A program made the position numbers and the translations under genes. A stretch of 64,000 nt of DNA from Petunia secreta. Its lineage: Eukaryota; Streptophyta; Magnoliopsida; Solanales; Solanaceae. How positions within the stretch are numbered: position 1 is the stretch's first letter; each line of letters starts with the position of its first letter. Below the pieces are notes generated by a model. The model saw nothing but the letters and a program-made list of their open reading frames with translations. It did not search any database and was not told where the DNA came from. The stretch is taken from assembly GCA_029990175.1 (NCBI GenBank), contig JARKIP010000201.1, positions 310,001 through 374,000 of the forward strand. The letters run 5' to 3'. Below, one piece after another: positions 33,411 to 45,735 of the stretch.

Positions 33411-35920
33411 TGACATTACCCAGAATCCGGTTAGGCCGTGCGGGCACCCGACATCCTCCCCTAGACCCGTCGGGCGAACCCTTACCAATTAAATCAGAAA
33501 AAATAAATATAACAATTTACAAATAAGGACAAGACTTAAAATTAAAATACGGACATACTGATACCTCTAAGCTGTACAAAAGAAATTACAGCTGACTACC
33601 CACACACTAGGTTTAGGGCTATCCAGACTAGACATCTAAGAGTACAAAACAAGACAAATACCTCCTGAAGGGAGCAAAATACAACTGAAATAACAACCAA
33701 TAAACTGGTGGTCATCCGGAATAAAAGCTGGCTCGCCTTGACAGCTGAAGTCGTCTTCGCTCCTTTACAATGTCGCAAACTCAATCCTGCAGCGAACCTG
33801 CCGAAACGAAATAGATAGACAAGAAACAAACAACAAACAAGGGTGAGTCAAAAAGACTCAATTAGTGGGGCAGACCAGCCACCTTAAAGAATAGGATAGC
33901 TAGCCAGGGAGAAGAAACAGATAAACCAAGTTCCTCTTATTTAAATTATAAAAAGGTATAGCCAGATAACAACCGGAAACATATATGAAACCATAAACTC
34001 AACTAGGAATACGATCCAGAAACATATCAATAAATAAGCGATGCACATATAAGCAGAACAGTAGTTATGTACCACAACACTACACAATGGTGTGAAATAA
34101 AATGAAATGAAATGATATGAGATGAAATGAAGTGAAATATGATGCAAAGGGTCACATGTGCCCGTAATCCCATCTCGAAGCGGAATACTCCTGCATTCTA
34201 AGGGAATCCAATCTGATAACCAACTGGAGCGGAATACTCCTGCTCCTGGGGCGGAATACTCCTGCACCCGATATAATATAAACTAGAGGCGGAATACTCC
34301 TGCACTCTCCTGGGGCGGAATACTCCTGCACCCGATATAATGTAAAGCTGAGGCGGAATACTCATGCACTCAATATCTGACATGAGAGCGGAATACTCCT
34401 GCTCCTGGGGAGGAATCCTCCTACCCTCAATATGATACAATGGAGCGGAATCCTCCTGCTCCTGGGGCGGAATACTCCTGCACCCAATATGATATGCAAT
34501 GTAATGTAATGCATATGAATGACATATAATACATATGAATGCAATGTGATGCAATAATAACCCTTCACCGGCGCGGGACTCTCATCGACATCCGGGAAAT
34601 AGATGCCAACTCACAGCCAGAGTACAATGCTCAAATCCTCAATGCAATACCAACAATAGGACATAACATATAATATACAAGGTAAATCCAAAGCTAAGGC
34701 GTAAGGAGTACGCCTATCGGCAGCTACACACGTAAGGAACACGTGGTAGAAAATCCACGAGGCCAGGTGCCTCCAAAGAAATGGATATAAATACTTACCT
34801 CTTCCAAAAGTTAGCTCTGCTAATCAACAACCGCTTTATCTTTTGGTTTCATTGCCAAACGACCCCACTCTATTCAATAATAAAAAAAATATATCACATT
34901 AGGCTAAAGGCTTCATTCCTCACATCTTAGGGCAATCCGGTTAGTAACCTGATACCCTATTTGCATAAAATACGCAATACGCAGGCCAGACCTATATACA
35001 GGGTTTAAGGCCACATAACCAAACCCCAAATAAATTATATTTATAAGTTGCCCATAACTCACTGAGTATGAATATATAATCAATTTCATTATCGGGGTCC
35101 ATTTGACCCTTAAACCCATCAATTTACGTCATTAGGGCGATGTCTAAGATCCCTATTTTTACCGTAAAAATATATTCAAACATACGTAATAAACTCAAAT
35201 AATATATTAAGATCATTACCTGAATGTTTCAGGGTGAAAATTCTACTTTTCTCCGGCCTCTTTTCTTATTTTCTGGTATTTTTTCCTCAGTTGCTTCTCA
35301 TTTTCTGTTTCTGTTCTTATGCGTCCCGTTACTGTATCAATTATAGCTTAATTGTCCACTGCCTTTTACGTTTCTTTCCTTCTTTTTTTTTTGTCTTTTT
35401 CTTGTTTCATTTTTTATTTTCTTTTCTTTTCTTTTCTTTTCACGATGAAAATTAAAACGGAATCCTACGATATTCGAATCAATTCGAACTTTTGCATACC
35501 AGTTATACAAAATATATGTAACATACTCGCGAGGCGGATCTCAAATTGGACTCCCGAAACTCATGATGCGAATTTAAATAGAAAAAGTCAAAATATTTAA
35601 CTTTCGGCATTTTAGCGGAAACTAGCCGAACAACATCGAAATTCACTTTCGAAAGTTTACAAAAATCACAAATAATCATACGAATCTAACGGCACTTTCG
35701 GATTTCGAATCGAAGCTCATTCGGCAAAACCGAGCTCAAAAATCTCTTTTTAATATTTATTGTCAATAAAAACTGAAATCTTCTTCCGATGCATACCAAA
35801 CGAGGTCTGATTTAGCTCAAATTTTACAGACAGGCCCTAATGGACATTACAAATATTTTAAAATTATCAGCACGCCAATCGGAGTCCTAACTTCCGAAAC
35901 GACTAATCGAGGTCGTTTCA
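33411..35920 (-). repeat. Element A 5' LTR, 2510 bp
   Basis: Direct copy of the split 3' LTR. In element sense it starts TGAAACGACCTCG at 35920 and ends next to the primer site at 33411. Includes GCGGAATACTCC-type repeats at about 34177-34480. An 8-bp-stem hairpin, GAAACGAC/GTCGTTTC (35896-35919), forms its first bases. Confidence 0.9.
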
Positions 35921-35925
35921 GCAAA

Positions 35926-36395
35926 TGTCTTCATACACAAAGATTTCCTCCAATTGAGATTTCCAAAGGACATAAATTTCCTTTTTATATTTTGCATGCA
36001 ATTTAGGCAATTTTATGCACCTCTTATCCTTTTTAATTTGGCTCTTTTTCTTGGCAACTCTAAAGGTGCCCTCTTTTTGTTCCAAGACTTCAAGTACCAT
36101 AACTTGCTTGATCTTGCCATTTCCACTATTAGGTAGTTGGTCTTGCTTTGGAGGATCTTGAGTAGGATCCTTTGCTTGCGGAGTGACATTTGCAGAGTGG
36201 GTGTCTTGGGTAATTATTTGAGAATAGCGGTCACTAGCTCGAGAAAGCCTACTAGGACCATCACCCCAGCCCTGCGGTTGGAGGCGTTTCCACCACTTGC
36301 TTTCCCATTTCTTAGAGCCTAGACTCGCGGGATAGGTCCTCAACGGTATCCTTGAGCCCATTGAATTCATCATAGAATCCATCCAACCGGGCCAT
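35926..36395 (-). pseudogene. Element C gag-like coding remnant
   Basis: Begins with ATG at 36395 encoding a 27-residue piece (MARLDGFYDEFNGLKDTVED..., stop at 36312-36314), after which the frame shifts into a longer open piece (35918-36382). That piece is rich in Lys, Gln and Pro and ends YEDIC at the element A insertion point. In the uninterrupted element it would continue as KEMDKL at 24955. The role is probably gag, inferred from position behind the primer site; no zinc knuckle is seen. Confidence 0.55.
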
Positions 36396-37437
36396 GATCG
36401 CTTGGAACTAGGTTTTTGTTTCCATGTTCATCTTGCCTCCCTTTTAAGACAGTATCTACAAAAAATTAAAAAAAAATAAGGTTAGTAGAAAAAGTCCTCA
36501 CCAATTCACTTCCTAAGTGTTTACACTTGTTTTGATTGCACACAATCCACTCATGTTTACACTCAATGATTGGCTTTTGCTCGCTCAAATATTCTCACCA
36601 CACTTGCCTTTTACCTCTCTTGGCAAAATCAAGTTGCTTCTCGCACTCAATTCCGATTTGACAATCAAACTCAATCTAATTCGGGATGGAATGGAGTTGA
36701 TGTAGCAAAGAACGGACAACTAAAGCTAACAGACGGGTACTAATAACGTCAACTATATGAAAAGAGAAAAGCACGAATCAAATTGGCACGAAATTAATTT
36801 GGGTATAGATGAAATTTTGTGTGTGATCTAGATACTTAATGTATTTCCTGATATGAAAGGGGTTTGGGTGATTTTAAACTGTTTAGGGGTTGTTTTGATT
36901 AATCTGTAAAGAGGCTATTTTTCAGCTCTGTGCTATCGCATGGGTTTGGGCGCTATCGCGAAGAAGAAGTCAACAATCAAGCGCTGTCGACACGCGATCG
37001 CGATGAAAAAATTTTGGGTTTGATGCAGAACTTGAAGCCCGAATTTCTGGAAATTTTCTTAACTTGAATCTTCATAAATCAACTTGTTTTTGCTCCAAAT
37101 TTTAAAAATAAGCTCCTTGTTAGTTCGCTAACAAATCCCAATGATTGATTCTTCAAAAGAAACACCCAAAATGCAAAAGCTCCAAATCACTTGTTGATGA
37201 ACTTGAAGAACCCAATTTTGATTCTTCAAATTGATGCCCCAAACGTTGTTTGTTGTTCAATTCCTTCAAGATACAGCTTCTAGAATCATCAACTAAAAAT
37301 TGATAAAAAAATATTTCATCCAAAGAAATCCTAAATCTATGACTCAATTGTTGGGATTTTGAATTTTTTGATTCTTTTGTAGTTTTCAGATTTTGATAAA
37401 CAAAACCTAGATAGTGTTTGTAGGAACAAACATCAAT
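36396..37437 (-). other. Element C leader
   Basis: Non-coding between primer site and coding start. Contains a CpG-rich patch near 36950-37010 including the palindrome CGCGATCGCG. A minus-strand open frame at 37153-37491 crosses the primer site into the LTR and is not considered real. Confidence 0.45.
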
Positions 37438-37455
37438 CCGAACTCTGCTACCAAA
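37438..37455 (-). other. Element C primer-binding-site-like sequence
   Basis: On the minus strand TTTGGTAGCAGAGTTCGG directly follows the LTR end. It resembles the initiator-Met primer site (TGGTATCAGAG) with one change in the first eleven bases. Confidence 0.6.
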
Positions 37456-38201
37456 TGATAGGAACCTAACTATGAAATCGAAAATTAACAAGAAAACAAG
37501 ATAAAAAGGAAGTAAGACACAAATTGATTAGAATGGATTAAGGAAACTATTAAAAGGTGAGGCCTAATTACCCCCCCTCCCCCTTTAATCATTAATAAAA
37601 AAGCACCTACATTATTTGATCCTCAATTGAATTGGAATTCACAATTGCAAACCAAGGATATCAAGATGCTTAAGCAACAAGCTTAGCTAAATTTCACACA
37701 AATCAATATTCATCAAAATCTATCTTAGGAATGAAGACAACATAAACTATTGATACTAAGGCTTAATTAAAGCTAACAGTTACCTAAATCCTAGAGCTAG
37801 TCATTACCAAAGACTAAATAGTCTAGTATCACTAAATATCAAAGCTTCCTGGAACGCCCTTATTCGCGAACGCGCTTGATGTCACGCGATCGCGCAATGT
37901 AACTTGAGGCTTCATCGCGGCCGCGACCTGTGTCTCACGATCGCGCAATGTGGTAAGATGATTATGTGCGACAACGTTTATGGTTTCGCGACTGTGCTTC
38001 TTCTCTGAGTTCCTTCTTCACGGTCACACCTTAGTCCTCGCAATCACGCTTCTTGCGATATCCAGATTCAGCAGCTTCACATGTTCACTTTAGCCATCTT
38101 TTGCCTTGATTCTTGGCTTCCAAGCCCTTTTAAAACACTCCAAGCTTTTGATGTTAAGTCTAAATCCGCCAATGTCATGAGCGCCAATCCGGTTTGCATC
38201 A
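37456..38201 (-). repeat. Element C 5' LTR, 746 bp
   Basis: On the plus strand it reads TGATAGGAACC...GGTTTGCATCA, giving inverted ends TGAT(A/G).. AACC. The inner end abuts the primer-like site. Contains CpG-rich words such as CGCGATCGCGCAATGT (about 37878) and CACGATCGCGCAATGT (about 37936). The partner LTR is not in the window. Confidence 0.6.
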
Positions 38202-38317
38202 GAGGCTAACCGTTTTGGCACGTACATAACAATATACATATTCAGTGTGATCACATAAGTGGAGTCTAGGAAGGGTAAAGTATACGGCTGTACCTAGACC
38301 TTATCCAACCTTGTCTA

Positions 38318-38988
38318 TAGGGGGTGAACATAGGGCAGTTTGGTTCGCTTTTACCGTTAACCAAACCAAACTAAATATATCGGTTTTCAAATCTTTAAAT
38401 CAAACCAAACCAACATAAAGCCGGTTTTTTCGATTTCGATTTTTTTGGTTTTCTCAATTTTTTTAGTTTTTACGATTTTTATAGTTAAAGTCTTTACAAC
38501 AAAAAATACGTTGATTTCAATATTTCCTACAATCAAATATATATGTATGCTATTTATAGACAATTAGAAATCAAGAAGAATTATATATACATCTTGATAA
38601 GACAATGAAATGTGATGTACGTAAATTAGCAAACTAAAATATTATCAAGAGAGAATACCAAGATATTATATGATAGTAAAATATTATCAAAACTTATTAG
38701 CCCATGTTATAAATTGTCAAAAAGACAAGACCAAAAAAAGTTTAAAATTATATATAAAGAGGTTCATAATATATATATAAATATTTAAAAATAATATTTA
38801 TAAAATATCGGTTCGATTTGAGTTCGGTTCGGTTTTTCTTTTCGTAAAACCAAAACAAATATGTCGGTTTTTCTTTTCGTAAAACCAAACCAAACCAAAT
38901 TAAACCGAACCACGAGTCGATTTTTTTCTTCAGTTCGGTTTGACTTATCGATTTGGTTCAGTTTACCGGTTTGATTTGTTCACCGCTA
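38318..38988. mobile_element. hAT-type MITE, 671 bp
   Basis: Ends are TAGGGGGTGAACA and TGTTCACCGCTA, imperfect inverted repeats. It is flanked by an 8-bp duplication, cttgtcta (38310-38317) and cttgtctg (38989-38996), one mismatch. The interior is AT-rich with many AAACCAAACC/GGTTTGGTT words and no coding sequence. End motif and 8-bp duplication fit the hAT superfamily. Confidence 0.82.
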
Positions 38989-38996
38989 CTTGTCTG

Positions 38997-39228
38997 AGAT
39001 AGAGAAGTTTCTGAACGACCCTCGGCTCAAGAAAGCGGTTTGGATAACAAGTTTGGAGAAAGCTTGAATGAAATTCCAGAAGAAAGGAAAAATATTAACA
39101 GTAATGATAAAAAACGTAAAAGTACATAAAAATAGTAATAAGATAATTTTTTACATTGTTTTTCATGATTTTATTGTTATTTTGAAATAAATAATTTGAG
39201 GTTGAACACCCAGTTTAAGGGTATTTCT
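38997..39228. other. Short unique spacer
   Basis: AT-rich sequence between the MITE and the LINE. No feature recognised. Confidence 0.4.
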
Positions 39229-39245
39229 AGCGGAGAATAACTTTC
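39229..39245. repeat. LINE target site duplication, 3' side
   Basis: agcggagaataactttc, repeated exactly at 55332-55348. These 17 bp delimit the LINE insertion. Confidence 0.93.
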
Positions 39246-39275
39246 TTTTTTGTTAAAAACACGACATTATATAAC

Positions 39276-40014
39276 TTAAGGAATATTACATACGGAGTTC
39301 ATATGGATTCCAACAGGATCCAGGACATTATAATTAACAGAAAACATGGGAATAGCCTTAAGCGCATTAAGATTTCCTAATGATGCCAGAAGAGTACATG
39401 TACTAGCTGAAATATGGATCACAAAACTTGTGCTGGTCCTATCTTCCTCAAAAGCTTGATGAGCGAAAGTAGGTGGCACTGCATAGTGAGAAGTAATATC
39501 AACATTGGACTGTGAGAGAGCTCCTTTCGCCATGAGATGGGCAACCCTGTTTCCTTCTCGAAAGTTATGCCTGATTAATGGCATTTGCAGCCGGGACATC
39601 ATTAACCTGCATGAATTAATTATATTAGCGTAAGCGGGAGAAGGCCTATCCAATAGAGTAATTACTTCGTGAGTCTGTCTCTATTTCAAGTGACCTAAAA
39701 CCTTGATGGATAGCTAAAGATAAACCATGTTGAGGACTCAATAGTTCGACATGAGTATGGTTTAGGCCAATTACCTTCCTATGGAAACCTAAAATCTAAT
39801 CTCCTTTCGAGTTTCTAAAGACCCCACCAATACTAGCATGATTCCTATTAGGTTTATAAGAACCATCAATAGTAAGCTTAAAGTAGCCTTCTGAGGGAGG
39901 AAACCAAACTACTTTGATATTTTTGGTGATGTTCCTATGAGGCTCCTTAAAGGTGAGAAATTTAAATTCCAAAATTTTATGATGAATCATACTAAAAGAG
40001 AGAGGATTGTCCAT
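39276..40014 (-). pseudogene. LINE ORF2, RNase H domain (broken)
   Basis: Two open pieces (39796-40014 and 39276-39653) with a short shifted stretch between. Plant L1 RNase H motifs can be read: FKLTIDGSYKPN with the first catalytic Asp and GGVFRNSKGD; then in the shifted part VELLSPQHGLSLAI (Glu) and EIETDS (Asp); then NFREGNRVAHLMAKGAL, where the usual Asp of VADxLAKxG is His. The enzyme degrades the RNA strand during reverse transcription. Stops and frame changes make this copy inactive. Confidence 0.8.
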
Positions 40015-40044
40015 ATTATTAATATTGTTATGATTTCGATTTAG

Positions 40045-41099
40045 TCACAAATTCCATAACGCAAAAGACATAAACTCCAACCAGGAGTAGTAACGATTCT
40101 GAGTGGGATCAGTAAGCTTTCTAAGTGAAGTTAACCAGTCATGAGGATCAATATTATTAACATTAATAGGGACAGCTTCCCAAAATTTTGAGGCAATGGG
40201 ACATGCTAAAAAAATATGATATAAATCCTCACTACTAGCATGACAAATTGGACACATAGGATCTATATTTAGTCTAATTTTATGGAGATAGCTCCTGGTA
40301 GGGAGTCTATTATGTTGACACTGCCATAAGAAAAACTTAATTTTATTGAGAGTATTCAATTTCAAAATCCATGCAAACTCATTAGTAGCACTAGAGGGAA
40401 TATCAATTAAGGGATAGGTCGATTTCAAAGAAAAAAGGCCATTACTATTTGGAGCCCAAATGGGATAGTCGACATTAGAGAGGACCAAATTAGGGTTTGT
40501 AGTGGAGAATAGGTCCATAATGTCAGGAGGGAGATCGAAAGAAATTTTTAAAAAATCCCATGCATGGTCGCGAGAAAAATCAGAAACATACAGCTTATTT
40601 TCATTCAGGGTTAGAGGGCCACTAATTTGGCTTCTCAAGTCTTTTCTATTAGATAACCAGCATGATACCATAATAAAATATTATCATCATTACCTAGTAT
40701 CCAGTGGGCATTATTAGTACACAGGGGCAAGGCTCTTTTAATGCTATGCCAAACTATAGAAGTAGATCTACATGAGGGATTGCTAAGATATCTATTACTT
40801 AAAACTTTGGACCAAAGAGCAGTAGGCTTAGTCAGCCATCTCCAAGTAAGGCTTGTAAGTGAAGCAATATTCTTAATTCGAGCCTTGACAATATTAAGTC
40901 CCCCTAAATTCTTGGGTTGAGTGACAGTGTCCCAGGACAAGAGATGAAACTTTTTCTTATAATCAGTTGTACCCCATAAGAAGTTACGTTGGATCCTATC
41001 AATGATGTTAAGGGTTTTAATGGGGAGAGAGTGGAACTGCATTACATGGTTAGGCAGAGTATTGAGAGTGGATTTAATGAGAGTAGTTCTACCAGTCAT
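40045..41099 (-). pseudogene. LINE ORF2, connector and zinc-binding region (zf-RVT)
   Basis: Pieces 40635-41099 and 40045-40671. The first contains GRTTLIKSTLNTLPNHVMQ and RNFLWG, hallmarks of the segment after the RT domain in plant L1 ORF2. The second contains WILKLNTLNKIKFFLWQ and the zinc-binding core CPICHASSEDLYHIFLACP. The pieces overlap in different frames near 40640, marking a frameshift. Confidence 0.85.
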
Positions 41100-41108
41100 G
41101 CTAAGAAA

Positions 41109-42323
41109 TCAAATTTTCCAACTCGAGAGTCTAGTGTTGAGGTTATCAATGATAAATTGATAGTCAGAATGTCGTGGCTTTTTATTTGAAATTGAGAAAC
41201 CCAGGTACTTACCAAAAGAGTTACCAATTTTGATGTTAAGAAAACACTCCAAGATCAGATGCCATAGTAGGAGGAGTATTCTTAGAAAAAATGACTTTAG
41301 ATTTCTCAAAATTCACTTTTTCCCCCGACATCTCACAAAATAAAGCCATGGTACTATTTATAGACCTAGTTGATTTCCTAGTGGCTTTGGCCATAAATGT
41401 AAGATCATCAACAAACAATATATGCGACAGTTCAGGACCTTAAGGGGATAATTTAATAGGTTCCCAAAGATTTTGATCGACTTGATGGTTTATATAAATT
41501 GAAAGCAATTCTAGACATAGAATAAAAATATAAGGAGCATGGGTTCACCTTGACGAATACCCCTAGATGGAGAAAAATAAGGAGATTTAGATCCATTAAC
41601 TAAAATAGATATTGTGGATGATGTGATGCAAGACATGATCAAGTTAGAGATGTTTTTTGGAAATTTAAAGAAGGCAAGCATTGTACGAACAAAAGTCCAT
41701 TCAATTCTATCAAACACCTTTTCAAGATCAATTTTGACAATCATCTCACATTTAGAGCCATGCATACGGTTGAATTTGCTAATGACTTCCTGAATAATAA
41801 TGGCATTATCGGATGCTCTTCTATTCTTAATAAAGCTTGATTGACAAGGACTAATAAGAGCTTCTAAATGAGGCTTAATTCTATTAGCTATAATCTTAGT
41901 AACAATCTTATAAACAGTGTTACAAAGTCCTATTGGCCTAAAGTTTTTCAAATTAATGGCATTTTTAACTTTAGGGATTAGACATAAATAGGTAGAATTA
42001 AAAGATGCAGGCATGACACTAGTGGAAAAAACTTGATGACAAAAGTCCTTAACAGATTTTCCTACAATATCCCAATTTTTTTTATAGAAACTAGGGTGTA
42101 ATCCGTCTGGCCCAGGAGCCTTGTAAGGTTTGAATGAAAAAATTGCATTAGTTATTTCACAGTCCAAAAGGGGCCTATCTAAACTGGATACCCCCATTTT
42201 ACCATGATGCATTTTCATGCAAAGGACATAAGTTACCCGATAGATGAGCAGTCGTATATAAAGTTTCAAAATAGGATTGAACATGCACAAAGATTTTACG
42301 CTGCTCAAAAATAAGATTACCAA
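41109..42323 (-). pseudogene. LINE ORF2, reverse transcriptase domain (broken)
   Basis: The main piece, 41511-42323, carries RT motifs in order: YKAPGPDGLHPSFYKKNW, LIPKV, NFRPIGLCNTVYKIVTKIIANR, SSFIKNRRASDNAIIIQEVI, KIDLEKVFDRIEWTFV with the first catalytic Asp, and RGIRQGEP. The second catalytic motif, FVDDLTF, is in a different frame at the start of 41236-41418, so an indel separates the two catalytic centres. The 41109-41309 piece continues the thumb region. L1 RT primes synthesis on nicked target DNA (family knowledge). Confidence 0.9.
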
Positions 42324-43503
42324 AATTATCTTGAAAATGAGTAATTATATTCCTACGTCTTCGATTGAGGGTAGTAACATGAAAAAAATTAGTATTAGCA
42401 TCCCCCTCATTCAACCAATTAATTCTAGACTTAAGGCGCCAAAATTCATCCTCTTGTCTCAAAATAGTGTCGTAATCCTTGATCAAAGATTGCTCCAGAT
42501 TTTTTAGAAAAATACTAGTTGCATAATTAGGAGAAATTTGAATGCCTATTAGTCTAGTTAGGGTTTTAGATTTCTTCTTAAAGATATTACCAAGAGTTTC
42601 TTTGTTCCAAGTTGTGATATTATCCTGAAATAATGTAGTGGCATCCTCCAATTGCCTACCCTCCCAAGCATTCGACACAATATATCTAAAATCTGGGTGA
42701 GGCAACCACATGGTTTCCAGACGAAAAGGCTTGTCAATATTACTATAATTTTTCTTATCTAGAGTAAGGAGTAAAGGATTGTGGTTTGAGTAAGTCTTAG
42801 GTAGGTGGATTACATTAGCATCCATAAATGTAGAAATCCAGTCCTCGTTTGCCAAACATCTATCAAGGCGTTCTAGGATCAAGCCTCCCCTACGTCTATG
42901 ATTCGACCATGTATACCTAGGGCCCTTAAATTCGAGATCTATGAGTTGACAATAATTTATGCAGTTTTTAAATCTAGTGGCATTAGATAAGTTAACAGGA
43001 TGGCCACCCTATTTTTCTTTTTAAAGGGTTGATTAAAGTCACCCCCCCCCCCCCACTAACCAAGGCCCTTTATAATTATCAAACATGTTACATAAATTTT
43101 CCCACAAAGTTTCGCGAGCATAACAAGAAGTACTAGCATAAATAAGAGAAAATAATCAAGGATAATTAAGAGCCGGATGATGTACCTTTATCATTGCATG
43201 AAGTTCATCGCAATTGATCTGAATATCAGTAACGGTAACATGCTCATTATTCCAAAGCAAAACAATACCCCCTGATCGACCCTCAGCTGGGATCTCAGCA
43301 TAATCAGTAAAGTGAAACCTAACACGAAAGTCATGATGGTCGTCCAATTTGGTTTCCAAAAGTGCAACTACCACTGGCCTATGGATTTCCATAATAGCAC
43401 CAAAATGTCTACGAAAATCAGGATTACCTACACCCCTAGCATTCCATATAATAACATTTGTTTGTCTATTCATGTTCACATTAGGGTTAGGGTTATTCAC
43501 CAT
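42199..43503 (-). pseudogene. LINE ORF2, N-terminal endonuclease and linker (broken)
   Basis: ORF2 probably starts at ATG 43503 (or 43473). The endonuclease begins IIWNARGVGNPDFRRHF, followed by VVALLETKLDD (metal-binding Glu) and GRSGGIVLLW. After a stop near 43156 the sequence is shifted; the GDFN motif lies at a run of 14 G (43041-43054 on the plus strand as C). It resumes in 42199-42882 with LERLDRCLANEDW and the SNHNPLLL motif (catalytic His region), then the linker ending INWLNEGDANTNFFHV, typical of plant L1. Confidence 0.85.
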
Positions 43504-45079
43504 GTCCTCAGCAGGCTCAGTTCGTAGAGTGAGATTCAGTACCACTGCATACTTGCCCACAGTCTTGTTGGCTGGAGCTCTCACATCGAGAGAACACTTG
43601 TAAAGAGTTTGATGACAAGTCAAAATGCATTTCCTGTCCAGTCTTTCTTTGAAAAGAAGAATTGATATGTCTTTTAGGTTTGCAAACTCCGTGTGACTCT
43701 CCCTCCCCCTTAATACAATTTGCTCTAGTCCCTCTTTCCTGTTTACCTCTTGTTCTGGTGGATTGGGATGGTTTCTGGGAGAGGGGGGTGGTGGTAGAAG
43801 ATGAGGGATATCTTCCTGCATGTTGGGTTGAGGAGCTATCTGAGGAGCCAAAGGTGCCATTACTGGGTTCACTAATGGGTAAGGCCTATTTAGATTCATT
43901 GGTGCATGAAGAGGTCGATTCTTCACAAGGTCCCAAGGAGTGAAGATTGGCTCCTAGGGAGGTAGGACTCTTGGTGGGAAAAAAGGCACGTCCATGAGTT
44001 GTTGATCCTGAGGGTACAAGAGATGTGGCCACATGTTGTTCATGTAGTTCTGCATAGCTAGATGCATCCCCTCGCTCACCACTAACGCTAGGTAATAGGG
44101 ATCTTGAATTATCGTTAATGTTTGAATGTCGTTGGTTATCATTGGGACTATTAGTGCATGGCCCCAAAGAGATGACTCCATCCAAGACTATGGTACACGA
44201 TTTGGTTGTGGAGGGAGAGTGAAGATTAGAGGTTGTATTGGGTGCATCTGTGGAGGAACTTGGAAGTTGTTTGGCATGTTGTTGTTCTGATTCATAATGC
44301 ACGTCTAAATTTTTATCTTGTGGGTCAAGAACTAGATTAATGCTTAAGGAATTGTCTTTGTATGAGGAAAGGTCGACTACCTTACTAGGATTTATAGAAT
44401 AGGAAATAGGAAGTGTACTAGTTGAAAGAGTAGAGGGAGTAATTTGCATGGCACTTGACGTGTTTGAAGAAAACAAGGTGTCAGAAATTAGGGAATTTTC
44501 GTGCAAAATAGTAGAAAGTTCTGATGTCGTAGCCTCATTGGTAGGAATAGACGGTGCTTGGATTTGTTGTGATTGAGAAGGAGTTAAGTTAGTAGCAATG
44601 TTGGGAGGTGTGGAGATAAAATTTGACGAAGGAGTGTAGCTGAAGTGTATGTGTCCAAAGGGGAGCTAGACAAGGCAATGATTGCTGAATTTGCATGTCC
44701 CCTGATTCGTCCACGTCATGTGCCACATTGCTCAATTTAGGCAACTATGCTTTTAGATTTAGAAAGGTTTGACCGCGTAGTCCCCTTGTTTGAAAAAATA
44801 TTAAGAACTTCATTATCTGATAAAGTAAGGGCACTAAATTTATTAGGGTCCTTGTTAAGGGTGTTAAGATTAACTTTAGCATTTAATTTACTAATAAGTA
44901 TAAACTTAGTAGGTTTAGTAGACTTACCGTGGTGTGCATATTTCGAAACCATTGGCTTAGAGGAGTTACCTTCACCATTAGGATTTGCATGCAACTACAC
45001 ATTACTTGATGACGAAAAAATTTTCCTGCCTTTTTTAAGGAAAAGTGACTGTTTGCCATTGAAACTCCCCCTCTTTTAA
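43504..45079 (-). pseudogene. LINE ORF1, C-terminal part (broken)
   Basis: Low-complexity Ser/Thr/Pro/Asn-rich pieces at 44737-44994, 43886-44506 and 43504-43926, in differing frames, lie between the zinc knuckle (now at about 54400) and ORF2. Long disordered C-terminal tails are usual in plant L1 ORF1, an RNA-binding protein. The left end is the element B insertion point. Confidence 0.65.
45075..45079. repeat. Target site duplication of element B (left)
   Basis: tttaa, repeated at 54334-54338. Confidence 0.85.
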
Positions 45080-45735
45080 TGACACGACCTGGAATCCGGT
45101 TAGGCCGTGCGGGCACCCGACATCCTCCCCTAGACCTGTCGGGCGAACCCTTACCAATTAAATTAGGAAAATAAATATAATAATTCATAAATAAAGACAA
45201 GACTTAAAACAAAAACACAGACATACTGATACCTCTAAGCTGTACAAAAGAAATTACAGCTGACTACCTAACATACTAGGTTTAGGGCTATCCAGACTAG
45301 ACATCTAAGAGTACAGAGGAAGACAAATACCTCCTGAAGGGAGCAATATGCAACTGAAATAATAAACATAAAACTGGTGGCCATCCGGATAAAAGCTGGC
45401 TCACCCTGACAACTGAAGTCGTCTTCGCTCCTTCACAACGTGGCAAACTCAATCCTGGAGCGAACCTGCCGAAACGAAATAGATAGACAAGAAACAAACT
45501 ACAAACAAGGGTGAGTCAAAAGGACTCAATAAGTGGGGCAGACTAGCCACCTCAATGAATAGGATAGCTAGCCAGGGAGAAGAAAAACAGATAAACTAAA
45601 TCCATCTTATTTGAACTATAAACAGGAAAAGCCAAATAATAACTGAAAACACGTATGAAATCATAAACAGCCAGGGACATAAGGTAGACAGAACATATAG
45701 ATATCCTGAACATGTCGACAATCAGAAATACATCC

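Larger units (their letters stand above)
24961..35920 (-). mobile_element. Element A: Del/Tekay-like LTR retrotransposon, pol-less, with nested solo LTR
   Basis: Minus-strand element. The 5' LTR is at 33411-35920, the tRNA-iMet primer site at 33396-33408, and the 3' LTR at 24961-30463, interrupted by a solo LTR. LTRs run TGAAACGACCTCG...GGTCGTGTCA in element sense; the left terminus has mutated to cgacacgacc. The 2.95-kb internal part holds only a decayed gag and no pol. It shares its internal layout with element B (45080-54333). Primer site, LTR ends and gag remnants fit the Del/Tekay chromovirus group (family knowledge). Confidence 0.87.
35921..38201 (-). mobile_element. Element C, proximal part: 5' LTR, primer site and gag start
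   Basis: Minus-strand element with a 746-bp LTR (37456-38201), a primer-site-like sequence just inside, a leader of about 1 kb and a frameshifted coding region that continues across the element A insertion into 24960-24061. I cannot assign a clade; coding order and primer-site type suggest Gypsy. Confidence 0.6.
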
